Below, one piece after another: positions 1 through 6,129 of a stretch of 6,545 bases of DNA. The stretch is from Aquisalimonas sp. (GTDB lineage: Bacteria > Pseudomonadota > Gammaproteobacteria > Nitrococcales > Aquisalimonadaceae). The notes beneath the pieces were generated by a model. It had not been told where the DNA came from, ran no database searches, and saw nothing but the letters and a program-made list of their open reading frames with translations. The translations under genes were made by a program, and so were the position numbers. How positions within the stretch are numbered: the stretch's first letter is position 1; the number at the start of each line of letters is the position of its first letter. The stretch covers positions 1 through 6,545 of the forward strand of contig SKYZ01000411.1 of assembly GCA_007127625.1 (NCBI GenBank). The letters are read 5' to 3'.

Positions 1-2
1 AG

Positions 3-65
3 CGCATTCCGCCGGGTACCACGGCCGGTGCAACGTCGGCCCCGCGAGGGTGGAAGAACTCATGA
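3..65 (+). CDS. Possible C-terminal end of an upstream gene, cut by the left edge
   Basis: A frame that is open from the left edge reads 20 codons, ending in Ala-Pro-Arg-Gly-Trp-Lys-Asn-Ser, and stops at a TGA at 63-65. This stop overlaps the preferred ATG of the next gene (62-64) as ATGA, the usual 4-base arrangement of translationally coupled genes. That overlap is the only support. Twenty open codons occur often by chance at this GC content, and the frame of the next gene is also open to the left edge. No family can be recognised from so short a tail. Confidence 0.3.
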   Translation, partial: RIPPGTTAGATSAPRGWKNS

Positions 66-439
66 AGGCATTGGCAATGCTGTGCGTGCTGCTCCTGATG
101 ACTCCGGGGTGGGCGATGGCCCAGCAGGATCCGTCGGAGATTCTGGAGGAGGCGCAGCAGCTGCGCAGTGACGGGGAACTGGAATGGGCCGCGGAACTGC
201 TGGACGAAACCCTGGACGATCTCTCCCCCACCCATCCATTGTTCCAGGAACTCCATCTGGAGCGGAACTACCACTGGCGCATGGCCCGCATCCGGCAGCA
301 GCTCAACGAGGGTGATATCGAGGGAGCCCGGGAGACCCACACCCAGGTGGAGCGTTTCCTGCGGGGCCACCCTCAACGCAGCCGGTTCATCAGCAACGTG
401 GACCGCTACGATCTGGTGATACGCGGGCGCGAGCGGTGA
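62..439 (+). CDS. Small exported helical (TPR-like) protein of unknown function
   Basis: This is a predicted 125-residue secreted protein. Residues 1-20 form a Sec signal peptide: Met-Lys, a hydrophobic core rich in Leu, Met and Val, then Ala-Met-Ala as a likely signal peptidase I site before Gln21. The mature part is highly charged and predicted to be all-helical. Residues about 25-60 have the spacing of one tetratricopeptide-like helical pair (Ala-Gln-Gln-Leu, Gly38, Ala43-Ala44, then a Pro at the turn), and residues about 72-105 could form a second weak pair around Gly84 and Ala89. It therefore probably sits in the periplasm and may bind a protein partner, but no family was recognised. The ATG at 62 is preferred over the in-frame GTG at 50: it has a purine-rich GGAAG at 52-56, gives the shorter and more typical signal peptide, and overlaps an upstream stop as ATGA. 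The gene ends 4 bases from the convergent lipoprotein gene. Confidence 0.75.
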   Translation: MKALAMLCVLLLMTPGWAMAQQDPSEILEEAQQLRSDGELEWAAELLDETLDDLSPTHPLFQELHLERNYHWRMARIRQQLNEGDIEGARETHTQVERFLRGHPQRSRFISNVDRYDLVIRGRER

Positions 440-447
440 CCGGTCAC
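436..447. repeat. 12-base perfect palindrome spanning two convergent stop codons
   Basis: GTGACCGGTCAC reads the same on both strands and holds the TGA stops of both convergent genes (437-439 on +, 444-446 on -). The two facing TGA codons supply part of the symmetry automatically. The core ACCGGT occurs again at 461-466, so a transcript in either direction could form a 6-bp stem with a 16-base loop. There is no following T-run, so it is not a convincing intrinsic terminator. It could still be a weak bidirectional 3'-end structure. Confidence 0.35.
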
Positions 448-1949
448 TCCGCCGCCGGCCACCGGTAAATGCGCTCCAGGAGATCCGCGTCGTCGAAGTG
501 GCGCCGGCCGACGAAGGCCGTCGCGTGACGATGGTACTGCCGCATGGCGCCGGGTTCGGGCACGCCGGAGACCCAGAAGAACCAGCGTTCACTGCGCTCG
601 GTACCCGCCACCAGCCCGTCGGGCTGGAACAGACTGGCGTGCCCGCCGCCCTCCAGGGGCAGACTGCGCAGGGTGTCGTAGGGCGCCAGGGCATAGCGCT
701 CTCCGCCGTCCGGCACCGGGGCAAACGCAAGCCGGGTGACGTAGTGGCTGCCGTCCTGCAGATGCACCCGTAACCGCTCGCCCTGCGCCGGCTCGCCGGG
801 CCCGGGCAGGATCAATGGCGGCTCCGCGTAATCCGCCGAGGATCTGGCTTCAAGCCCCTGCACCGGGTAGTGCTGGTGGTAGCAACCGCAGTTGTGCATG
901 CTCTCCACCAGTAGCAGGTCGCCGGCGGTGCTGAAGGTCAGTCGCAGGTTGAGCCCGTCCAGTCGGCCGCCGAGCAGATCGAACCAGTGATCCAGGGGGC
1001 GCTCCGTGAACCACCAGGTGTAGTTGATCTGCACCAGGGTCTGATCGCCGAAGCGGGTGCCGCTGGCATGGGCATAGACGACCGGGTCCCCGGTATCCAC
1101 GTCCGGAAGCCCTTCGGCGGTGAGGGACGGACGGCCGATCCGGTTATATTCCGCGTTCCGCTCCACCTCCACCACTGGCGCGACGGCCCGGAAGAGCTCC
1201 TGCCACTGCGTCTCGCTGAGTTGCGGCCAGCCAAGGGGATTCAAATCGGCCCCGGCAAGCAGGCGTGCGCCGGCGGCGACATCACCGTCACCGGCGGCCG
1301 GAAGGTAGCGCAGCGCGGGCGTTTCCTCGGCGACCTGGTTGGTGAAATCGGTCCGCACGCCGCGCTGCCATGTCGCCACCCCGGCACGGATGAACCAGCG
1401 ACTCACAGGGTAGACGCCGACGGCCCGCTGCCAGGTAATGTATTCGTCCGGCACCGACAGGGCGTCCGCGGCCTCACTCCAGGCGCCGTTGTCGGCGTCC
1501 AGGCCATCGGCCTGGCGGAGCCGGTCGCCGCAGGCGTCAATGACCGCTTCCGGATGCTCAAGGTCCGCGGGGCGGGGGATGCTCTCGCGCTCCTGCTCCT
1601 GCAGGTGTTGCCATTCCAGTAGCCGCGCCGCGCGATCCAGGGCCTGGGCCGCATTCAGCCAGGCACCCCGCGCCGCGGGATCGTTCAGGGATTCCCTGAA
1701 ACTATCCAGGAAGCGCGTGGAGCGCAGATAGGGATAGGCGGCCGGTGGCGCACCGATACCATCCCTGACACCGGCCTCCTCCACGCGCTGGTCCATCCCG
1801 TGGAAAAAGGCGCGGCAGGCGGCCTCCGGGCCGTCTTCGGGATCGGGAGGATCCGGGACTGCGGCGCAGCCCGCGAGCAGCGCACCGACCAGCAGCACGA
1901 GCAGGCCGCATGGGAGCCGACCAGAGTGCCGTACGACGCGGTGGTGCAT
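444..1949 (-). CDS. Predicted lipoprotein of unknown function with a Cys/His cluster
   Basis: This 501-residue protein begins with an Arg/His-rich n-region, a hydrophobic stretch at 15-26 and the lipobox Leu-Ala-Gly-Cys, with the modified cysteine at residue 28. Ala29 follows, so outer-membrane sorting is more likely than inner-membrane retention. The first part of the mature chain (about 40-200) is helical and rich in Ala, Arg and Trp. The second half (about 285-480) looks beta-rich and carries a dense motif at 351-361, Met-His-Asn-Cys-Gly-Cys-Tyr-His-Gln-His-Tyr, and a His-rich C-terminus (His473, His475, His484). No named domain was recognised. The closely spaced Cys and His residues could bind a metal or form part of an active site, which is inference. 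The start at 1949 is chosen because a GAGG lies 6 bases upstream and a good lipoprotein signal follows. The frame stays open to 2234, but that extension would run antisense through moaC. Its neighbours give no functional clue. Confidence 0.85.
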   Translation of the reverse strand: MHHRVVRHSGRLPCGLLVLLVGALLAGCAAVPDPPDPEDGPEAACRAFFHGMDQRVEEAGVRDGIGAPPAAYPYLRSTRFLDSFRESLNDPAARGAWLNAAQALDRAARLLEWQHLQEQERESIPRPADLEHPEAVIDACGDRLRQADGLDADNGAWSEAADALSVPDEYITWQRAVGVYPVSRWFIRAGVATWQRGVRTDFTNQVAEETPALRYLPAAGDGDVAAGARLLAGADLNPLGWPQLSETQWQELFRAVAPVVEVERNAEYNRIGRPSLTAEGLPDVDTGDPVVYAHASGTRFGDQTLVQINYTWWFTERPLDHWFDLLGGRLDGLNLRLTFSTAGDLLLVESMHNCGCYHQHYPVQGLEARSSADYAEPPLILPGPGEPAQGERLRVHLQDGSHYVTRLAFAPVPDGGERYALAPYDTLRSLPLEGGGHASLFQPDGLVAGTERSERWFFWVSGVPEPGAMRQYHRHATAFVGRRHFDDADLLERIYRWPAAE

Positions 1950-2034
1950 ACCGCGCCTCGGGCTGTTGCGGTTATCATGACCACCGACGGCCACCCCATC
2001 GGGCCGTTGCCGCGACCCGCAATCCGGAGGCCCC
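1950..2034. promoter_or_regulatory. Divergent spacer between lipoprotein and moaC genes
   Basis: These 85 bases must hold the start signals of both divergent genes unless promoters lie inside the coding regions. On the plus strand TATCAT at 1973-1978 matches the -10 consensus at five of six positions, but no good -35 box sits 16-18 bases upstream, so it is only a candidate. A strong GGAGG at 2026-2030 lies 4 bases before the moaC ATG. No molybdenum-cofactor riboswitch fold was recognised, and 85 bases shared between two promoters would leave little room for one. Confidence 0.25.
1956..1959 (-). promoter_or_regulatory. Ribosome binding site that sets the lipoprotein start
   Basis: On the minus strand GAGG is followed by CGCGGT and then ATG (1949-1947), a good 6-base spacing. 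The site separates the real start from the 95-codon in-frame extension that runs back across moaC. Confidence 0.55.
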
Positions 2035-2514
2035 ATGAGCAAGCTCCCCCATCTGAACGAAACCGGTGAAGTCCACATCGTCAACGTCGGCGAAAAGGAC
2101 AGTACCCGCCGGGTTGCCCTGGCGGAGGGCCGCATCCTCATGGCCCCGGAGACCCTCGCCGCCATCCGGGAGCAGCGCGTCAAGAAGGGCGACGTGCTTG
2201 CCGTGGCCCGGGTTGCCGGGCTCATGGCGTCCAAGAAGACCTGGGATACCGTACCCCTGTGTCATCCCATCCAGCTTACCCATGCCGAGGTCACTCTGGA
2301 ACCGCTGGAGGACGGCAGCGGCCTGTACTGCACTGCGCGCACGGAGACCGTGGAGCGTACCGGGGTGGAAATGGAGGCACTGAATGCCGCCCAGGCCGCC
2401 CTGCTCACCGTCTACGACATGTGCAAGGGCATGGACCGGGGTATGGAGATCACCGGCGTACGGCTCATGCACAAGAGCGGCGGGCGCTCCGGCACCTGGG
2501 AGCGTGATCGCTAG
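2035..2514 (+). CDS. moaC: Cyclic pyranopterin monophosphate synthase MoaC
   Basis: MoaC is the second enzyme of molybdenum cofactor synthesis. It converts the 3',8-cyclo-GTP product of the radical-SAM enzyme MoaA into cyclic pyranopterin monophosphate in the cytoplasm, and the known enzyme is a hexamer of dimers. The 159-residue length is normal (E. coli 161), and the key positions carry the same numbers as in E. coli: Lys51 in KKGDV, His77 in LCHP, the GVEMEAL stretch at 110-116, and the catalytic pair Asp128 and Lys131 in YDMCK. The Lys-Ser-Gly-Gly motif near the C-terminus (147-150) is also intact, so the enzyme should be active. A GGAGG at 2026-2030 supports the start. Unlike the E. coli moaABCDE operon, it stands alone here, between a divergent lipoprotein gene and a convergent hydrolase gene whose stop is 16 bases beyond its own. 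Other moa genes must lie elsewhere. Confidence 0.97.
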   Translation: MSKLPHLNETGEVHIVNVGEKDSTRRVALAEGRILMAPETLAAIREQRVKKGDVLAVARVAGLMASKKTWDTVPLCHPIQLTHAEVTLEPLEDGSGLYCTARTETVERTGVEMEALNAAQAALLTVYDMCKGMDRGMEITGVRLMHKSGGRSGTWERDR

Positions 2515-2530
2515 TGCCGGAACAGGCGCA

Positions 2531-3295
2531 TCACGTGCTGCGTTGGCGAAAGGCGTCAATGACGGCTTTCATGTCATCCGGGAGCTTTTTGAGGACGGCC
2601 TTCGCCATGTCGTCGGGGACGCCCCAGGCGGCTTCGGCAATGGACCCGGCGATGGCGGCCTGGGTGTCGGCGTCGCCGCCCAGTGAGATGGCGTTGCGGA
2701 TGGCGTCCTCGACGCTGTCCGCCTCGAGGAATGCGCGGATGGCCTGGGGCACGGACCCCTGGCAGGTGACGTCGAAGCTGTACTGCGGCCGGATCACATC
2801 CAGTGGCGTCTCCAGATCGTAGCCGGATTCCCGGGTGACGCGTTCGCGAATCGCCTCCATGCCCTCGCCCTGCCGGGCCAGATACGCGGCCAGGGCCACG
2901 GCCCGGGCGCCGCGGATACCCTCCGCGTGATCATGGGTACAGGCGGCGGTGCGTTCGGCTTCCGCCAGCACCCGCGCCTCGTCGTCGAACCACCAGGCCA
3001 CCGGGCTCACCCGCATGGCCGAGCCGTTACCAAAGCTGTTGTACGGCTCCGGACTGGCTGCCATGAACCACTGGGCGAAGCGGATGCCGTAGCCGCGGGT
3101 GGGAAAGCGCCGCGCCCACCGCTGCATGGCGGAGGCGTAGGACTCCCCTTCCAGCAGGGCATCGGCAATGGCCACGGTGAGCACGGTGTCGTCGGTGAAC
3201 CCGCACTCGTGGTGGAACAGGGGAAAATCCTTTTCCTTGACGGGCCAGTGCTCGTACACCGAGCCGATGACATCGCCGCTGATCGCGCCCAGCAT
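2531..3295 (-). CDS. ADP-ribosylglycohydrolase-family protein (ARH/DraG type)
   Basis: This 254-residue protein belongs to the all-helical, binuclear-magnesium ADP-ribosylglycohydrolase family, which includes DraG and the eukaryotic ARH proteins. Members cleave ADP-ribose from modified proteins or small molecules. The visible family signature is complete: an N-terminal Gly-Asp (GAISGDVIGS, residues 3-12), the first metal motif FTDDT at 33-37, NGSAMR at 90-95, THDHAEG at 120-126, and the second metal motif GGDADT at 206-211 followed by a small-residue helix. It is short compared with DraG-like proteins (about 290-300 residues) but matches compact bacterial members as I recall them. No signal peptide is seen, so it is probably cytoplasmic. 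AGGGGG at 3306-3301 lies 5 bases before the ATG. It is the last gene of the leftward block, 33 bases after glgC, and no ADP-ribosyltransferase partner is visible. The substrate cannot be told from sequence; protein-linked ADP-ribose or a free ADP-ribose derivative are both possible. Confidence 0.92.
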   Translation of the reverse strand: MLGAISGDVIGSVYEHWPVKEKDFPLFHHECGFTDDTVLTVAIADALLEGESYASAMQRWARRFPTRGYGIRFAQWFMAASPEPYNSFGNGSAMRVSPVAWWFDDEARVLAEAERTAACTHDHAEGIRGARAVALAAYLARQGEGMEAIRERVTRESGYDLETPLDVIRPQYSFDVTCQGSVPQAIRAFLEADSVEDAIRNAISLGGDADTQAAIAGSIAEAAWGVPDDMAKAVLKKLPDDMKAVIDAFRQRST

Positions 3296-3310
3296 GGCAA
3301 CCCCCTGGAC

Positions 3311-3326
3311 TCCCGGCCCGCCGGGA
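3311..3326 (-). other. Small GC-rich hairpin between glgC and the hydrolase gene
   Basis: TCCCGG and CCGGGA form a perfect 6-bp stem around a 4-base loop in the 33-base gap, just after the glgC stop and just before the AGGGGG ribosome binding site of the next gene. There is no T-run after it on the minus strand, so a classic terminator is unlikely. It may protect the 3' end of an upstream message or tune translation of the next gene. Short GC stems are also common by chance in DNA of this composition. Confidence 0.3.
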
Positions 3327-3328
3327 AC

Positions 3329-4609
3329 CTACCTCACGTGATTGACTTCCTGGCCCAGCATCTCGGCGGTGACCAGCACGATGCCCTTGGGCGAGACGTG
3401 GTAGTAGCGCCGGTCCACCTCCGGATTATGGCCGATGACGGTGCCATCCGGGATGTTGCACCCCTCGTCCACGACCGCATTGCGGATACGGCAGTTGCGC
3501 CCCACGGACACCGCCGGGAGGATCACCGACTCCTCCACCACGGAACCCGGCTCCACCACCACCTGGGAGAACAGCAGCGAGTGGCGGACCACCGAGCCGT
3601 TGATGATGTCACCCCCGGAGACCATGGCATCCACGGCCATGCCGGGAAGCTCCTCGCCGCCCATCTCGGCGGTGATGAACTTGGCCGGTGGCAGTTGCGC
3701 CTGATAGGTCCAGATGGGCCAGTTCTCGTCGTAGATGTCCAGCTCCGGGTCGGCGCCGATCAGCTCCTGGTTGGCCTCGTAGAAGGCGTCCACGGTGCCC
3801 ACGTCGCGCCAGTAGGGCTGGAGATCGGTTTTCGGGTCGCGAAACGGGTGCGCCACCACGCGGGCCTGATGGATCGCCGTGGGGATGACATCCTTGCCGA
3901 AATCCCGCGTGGAGTCGGCGTTTTCGGCATCCTCCCGCAGCACCCGCACCAGAAAATCCCGGTTGAACACGTAGATGCCCATGGACACGAGGGCGGTATT
4001 CGGCTCGCCCGGCACCGGCTCGGGATCGTCGGGCTTCTCGTTGAACTCGAGCACCTGTCCGTTCTCGTCCACGCTCATGACGCCGAAGGCGCGGGCGCGT
4101 TCCAGTGGCGTCTCTACGCAACCCACGGTCATGTCGGCACCGGACTCCACGTGGCGGGCGATCATGGGGCCGTAGTCCATCTTGTAGACGTGGTCACCGG
4201 CGAGCACCAGGACGTACTCCGGGTTGTGCGCCTTGACGATATCCAGGCTCTGGTAGACGGCATCGGCGGTGCCCGCGTACCACAGCGGTCGGTCCAGGCG
4301 CTGCTGCGCCGGCACCAGTTCCACGAACTCGCCGAACTCCCCCCGCAGGAAACCCCAGCCGCGCTGCACGTGCTGGATGAGGGAGTGCGCCTTGTACTGC
4401 GTGAGCACCTGGATGCGGCGGATGCCGGAGTTGATGCAGTTGGATAACGGAAAGTCGATCAAACGGAACTTGCCGCCGAAGGGCACCGCCGGTTTGGTGC
4501 GCCAGTCGGTGAGGTTGGCAAGCCGCCCGCCACGTCCGCCGGCAAGGATCATCGCCAGGGTATCGCGGGTGAGCCGGCTGACGAATCGCGGGTTACGCTC
4601 CAGGAACAT
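3329..4609 (-). CDS. glgC: Glucose-1-phosphate adenylyltransferase GlgC (ADP-glucose pyrophosphorylase)
   Basis: GlgC joins ATP and glucose-1-phosphate to give ADP-glucose and pyrophosphate, the committed step of bacterial glycogen synthesis; it acts in the cytoplasm as a tetramer. The 426-residue length is typical. The N-terminal nucleotidyltransferase domain has the GGRG nucleotide loop (24-27), Lys39 in [12 protein letters not shown] (equivalent to the E. coli activator-site Lys39), Tyr111 in WYAGTADAV, catalytic Asp139 in [11 protein letters not shown], Lys192 in FNEKP (glucose-1-phosphate contact) and [12 protein letters not shown] at 265-276. Hexapeptide-like repeats of the C-terminal beta-helix run from about 335 to 395. 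The loop reads GGRGGRL, with Gly where many homologues have Thr or Ser, a mild variation. AGGA lies 6 bases before the ATG. The gene is third in the leftward block, 33 bases after the DUF2064 gene. No glycogen synthase, branching enzyme or phosphorylase gene is in view, so the consumer of ADP-glucose is unknown. Allosteric control by a glycolytic intermediate is expected from the family. Confidence 0.97.
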   Translation of the reverse strand: MFLERNPRFVSRLTRDTLAMILAGGRGGRLANLTDWRTKPAVPFGGKFRLIDFPLSNCINSGIRRIQVLTQYKAHSLIQHVQRGWGFLRGEFGEFVELVPAQQRLDRPLWYAGTADAVYQSLDIVKAHNPEYVLVLAGDHVYKMDYGPMIARHVESGADMTVGCVETPLERARAFGVMSVDENGQVLEFNEKPDDPEPVPGEPNTALVSMGIYVFNRDFLVRVLREDAENADSTRDFGKDVIPTAIHQARVVAHPFRDPKTDLQPYWRDVGTVDAFYEANQELIGADPELDIYDENWPIWTYQAQLPPAKFITAEMGGEELPGMAVDAMVSGGDIINGSVVRHSLLFSQVVVEPGSVVEESVILPAVSVGRNCRIRNAVVDEGCNIPDGTVIGHNPEVDRRYYHVSPKGIVLVTAEMLGQEVNHVR

Positions 4610-4642
4610 CCGGCGTCCTTCTGCTGGTTGGCTGACAGGCGC

Positions 4643-5329
4643 TCAGGATAATGGCTGGTCGGGGCGGTCACAACGGCCGCCGCCGGAACCGGGGCTTCCC
4701 AGCACGCCGGCCCGCCGCAGGAACCGGACATCGGCCTGGCGATCCACATCCCGCGCCGGAGTCAGTTCCCTGATCCGCCATCCGAGACGTCGCACCCGCT
4801 GACGCGTCGCCCGCATGACGTCTGCCGTTCCCCACGGCACGGCGCGGAAGACCTGAAAATCCACACGCCGCAGCCCGACCAGGAGATAGCCGCCGTCGTG
4901 GGCCGGACAGAACACGGCATCGTCCCCGGCGGCGAGGCTGCGAAACGCCTCCCGGACATGGCCGGCGGTCAGTCCGGCGCAGTCGGCACCGACGATCACC
5001 GCATACGGGCTGTCCGCCAGGGCGGTGTGCAGCGCGGCTGCCATGCGTTCGCCCAGGTCGCCGGGGGGCTGGACGCGCAAAGGAGCCCCGGCCTCCCGGC
5101 TACGGGCCCGCACCCACGGGTGTGCCGCCGAAGGCGCTGCCCAGACTTCCACCGGCGCCGCCCGGCTGCGCAGCGCCGTGTCCAGGGTGTGGCAAAAGAG
5201 CTGCTGGTACACCACGCACGCGCCCCGTGCGCCCAGGGCCGGGCGCAACCGGGATTTGACGCGGCCCGGAACAGGCGCCTTGGCGAACAGAAGCAGGCGA
5301 GCGTCCGGGTAATCCCACCCCCCGCTCAC
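4643..5329 (-). CDS. DUF2064 / TIGR04282-type transferase (arsenosugar-associated family)
   Basis: This 228-residue protein has a nucleotidyltransferase-like GT-A fold and belongs to the DUF2064 group, which current annotation calls TIGR04282 arsenosugar biosynthesis glycosyltransferase (earlier rSAM/selenodomain-associated transferase 1). Motifs in order: the loop [14 protein letters not shown] at 15-28, [10 protein letters not shown] at 111-120 (the place of the usual Gly-Ser-Asp-Cys-Pro), DGGYLLVGL at 145-153, PWGT at 165-168, and Asp194-Val-Asp196 near the C-terminus. The substituted Pro at 118 and the Ser at 26 (often Thr) are mild departures. The start is the GTG at 5329, which overlaps the upstream gene's TGA as GTGA. 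Upstream extension to 5413 would run deep into that gene. No strong ribosome binding site is seen, fitting translational coupling. The last 18 residues are Gly-, Ser- and Pro-rich and probably disordered. The biochemical substrate is unproven; the family name comes from genomic association. Confidence 0.88.
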   Translation of the reverse strand: MSGGWDYPDARLLLFAKAPVPGRVKSRLRPALGARGACVVYQQLFCHTLDTALRSRAAPVEVWAAPSAAHPWVRARSREAGAPLRVQPPGDLGERMAAALHTALADSPYAVIVGADCAGLTAGHVREAFRSLAAGDDAVFCPAHDGGYLLVGLRRVDFQVFRAVPWGTADVMRATRQRVRRLGWRIRELTPARDVDRQADVRFLRRAGVLGSPGSGGGRCDRPDQPLS

Positions 5330-6012
5330 GAGGACGGCCCGTAATAGCGCCGATGCAGATCGGCAGGGTCGGCACCGAGGAAGAAGGCCAGCCGCAGACG
5401 CCACATGAGCCACACGGTCCGCCAGGTGCCGTTATCCTGCCAGCGGCGGGCGGAGGTGCGCAGCCGCGTGCCCAGCCCCACCGGCAGGCCCCGCTGTCGC
5501 AGGGCCTGTGACATGGCCACATCTTCCATCAACGGCAGCTCCGGGAAACCGCCGACGGCGTCGAACAGCCGGCGGCTGACGAATATACCCTGATCCCCGG
5601 TGGCGATGCCGCTGAAACGCGAACGCAGGTTGATGCCGGTCTCGATGACCCGAAAGGCGAGGCCCGGAGCATCCAGCGTGACGTCGAACCGGCCCCAGGT
5701 GCGGCGGCCGCCGTGGCAGGCGTCGACAATCAAATCCACGGCGTCTTCCGGCACCCGGGTATCGGCGTGCAGGAACCACAGCACATCGCCGCTGGCTGCA
5801 TGCGCGCCGTGATTCATCTGCACGGCACGCCCCCGGGGGCCCTCCAGCACCCGATCGGCCAGCGGTGCCGCCCGCTCCCGGGTATCGTCGGTGCTGCCGC
5901 CATCCACGACCAGCACCTCATGCCCGCCGCGGCGGGCGGGCTGCAAGGGCTCGAGGCAGGCGGCAATGGCCGACGACTCGTTGAGTGCGGGCACGATAAC
6001 AGTCAGTCGCAT
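5326..6012 (-). CDS. TIGR04283-type family 2 glycosyltransferase
   Basis: This 228-residue GT2 enzyme has a GT-A fold and no membrane segments. The visible signature is VIVPALNE at 5-12, VVDGGSTDDT at 35-44 (the nucleotide-binding Asp37 and Gly-Gly-Ser), LHADT at 81-85 (the DXD-like metal site in the HADT form typical of this group), GDQGIFV at 139-145, the general-base motif MEDVAMS at 162-168, and Arg189-Arg190-Trp191 further on. Current annotation calls the family TIGR04283 arsenosugar biosynthesis glycosyltransferase (earlier rSAM/selenodomain-associated transferase 2), and it is typically paired with the DUF2064 family, as here. The chosen ATG at 6012 starts directly before the first beta strand. 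An in-frame ATG at 6102 would add 30 residues with no family character. There is no clear ribosome binding site upstream. It is the first gene of the leftward block and its stop overlaps the next start by 4 bases. Sugar donor and acceptor are unknown; no radical-SAM ArsS gene is in view. Confidence 0.9.
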   Translation of the reverse strand: MRLTVIVPALNESSAIAACLEPLQPARRGGHEVLVVDGGSTDDTRERAAPLADRVLEGPRGRAVQMNHGAHAASGDVLWFLHADTRVPEDAVDLIVDACHGGRRTWGRFDVTLDAPGLAFRVIETGINLRSRFSGIATGDQGIFVSRRLFDAVGGFPELPLMEDVAMSQALRQRGLPVGLGTRLRTSARRWQDNGTWRTVWLMWRLRLAFFLGADPADLHRRYYGPSS

Positions 6013-6018
6013 GATCCG

Positions 6019-6047
6019 ATGGTAGGCCGGTGCACGCGTAAGGTGAA
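6019..6047 (-). promoter_or_regulatory. Candidate promoter of the leftward four-gene block
   Basis: On the minus strand TTCACC (6047-6042) and TACCAT (6024-6019) are separated by exactly 17 bases. Each box matches the sigma-70 consensus at four of six positions. The -10 box ends 6 bases before the ATG at 6012, so transcription would begin at or next to the start codon and give a leaderless message, in line with the missing ribosome binding site. Two four-of-six matches can arise by chance, so this is only a candidate. In the rest of the 117-base spacer (6013-6129) I see no clear promoter for the rightward gene. Confidence 0.25.
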
Positions 6048-6129
6048 GGGGCAGACGACGTACGGCATGCGTCTCCGGCATACTTCGGCCTGCAGCCGCC
6101 ACCGATCAAGCAGGGAGAGACAGCCGCAC

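Noticed and set aside
1502..1516. Cys-Gly-Cys-Tyr-His-like motif in the lipoprotein considered as a c-type heme site (the motif itself lies near 870-900)
   Set aside because: Heme c attachment needs Cys-X-X-Cys-His. Here the cysteines are separated by one residue and the His is two after the second, so the spacing does not fit.
987..1622. A 211-codon plus-strand frame inside the lipoprotein gene
   Set aside because: It is the mirror of codon bias in the minus-strand gene, with no recognisable domain and no intergenic room for signals.
1950..2234. N-terminal extension of the lipoprotein by 95 codons across moaC
   Set aside because: It would be antisense to the start of moaC, looks compositionally random, and would bury a clear lipoprotein signal peptide. 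The ATG at 1949 has a good ribosome binding site.
2501..2549. Imperfect inverted repeat (GTGAT...ATCAC) at the moaC-hydrolase convergent junction as a terminator
   Set aside because: The stem is broken by unmatched bases and overlaps the moaC stop, and no T-run follows on either strand.
1975..2559. A 194-codon minus-strand frame covering moaC
   Set aside because: moaC on the other strand is unambiguous, and this frame has no family features.
2799..4114. A 14-base direct repeat, TCCAGTGGCGTCTC, at 2799-2812 and 4101-4114
   Set aside because: Both copies lie in coding sequence and encode the same Glu-Thr-Pro-Leu run in two unrelated proteins. Shared codon preference explains it, and there is no flanking structure.
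2927..4447. A 506-codon open frame on the plus strand, antisense to glgC and the hydrolase gene
   Set aside because: Its product is His-, Gly- and Val-rich with no family character, and it spans the junction of two certain genes. Long antisense frames are expected opposite high-GC coding sequence.
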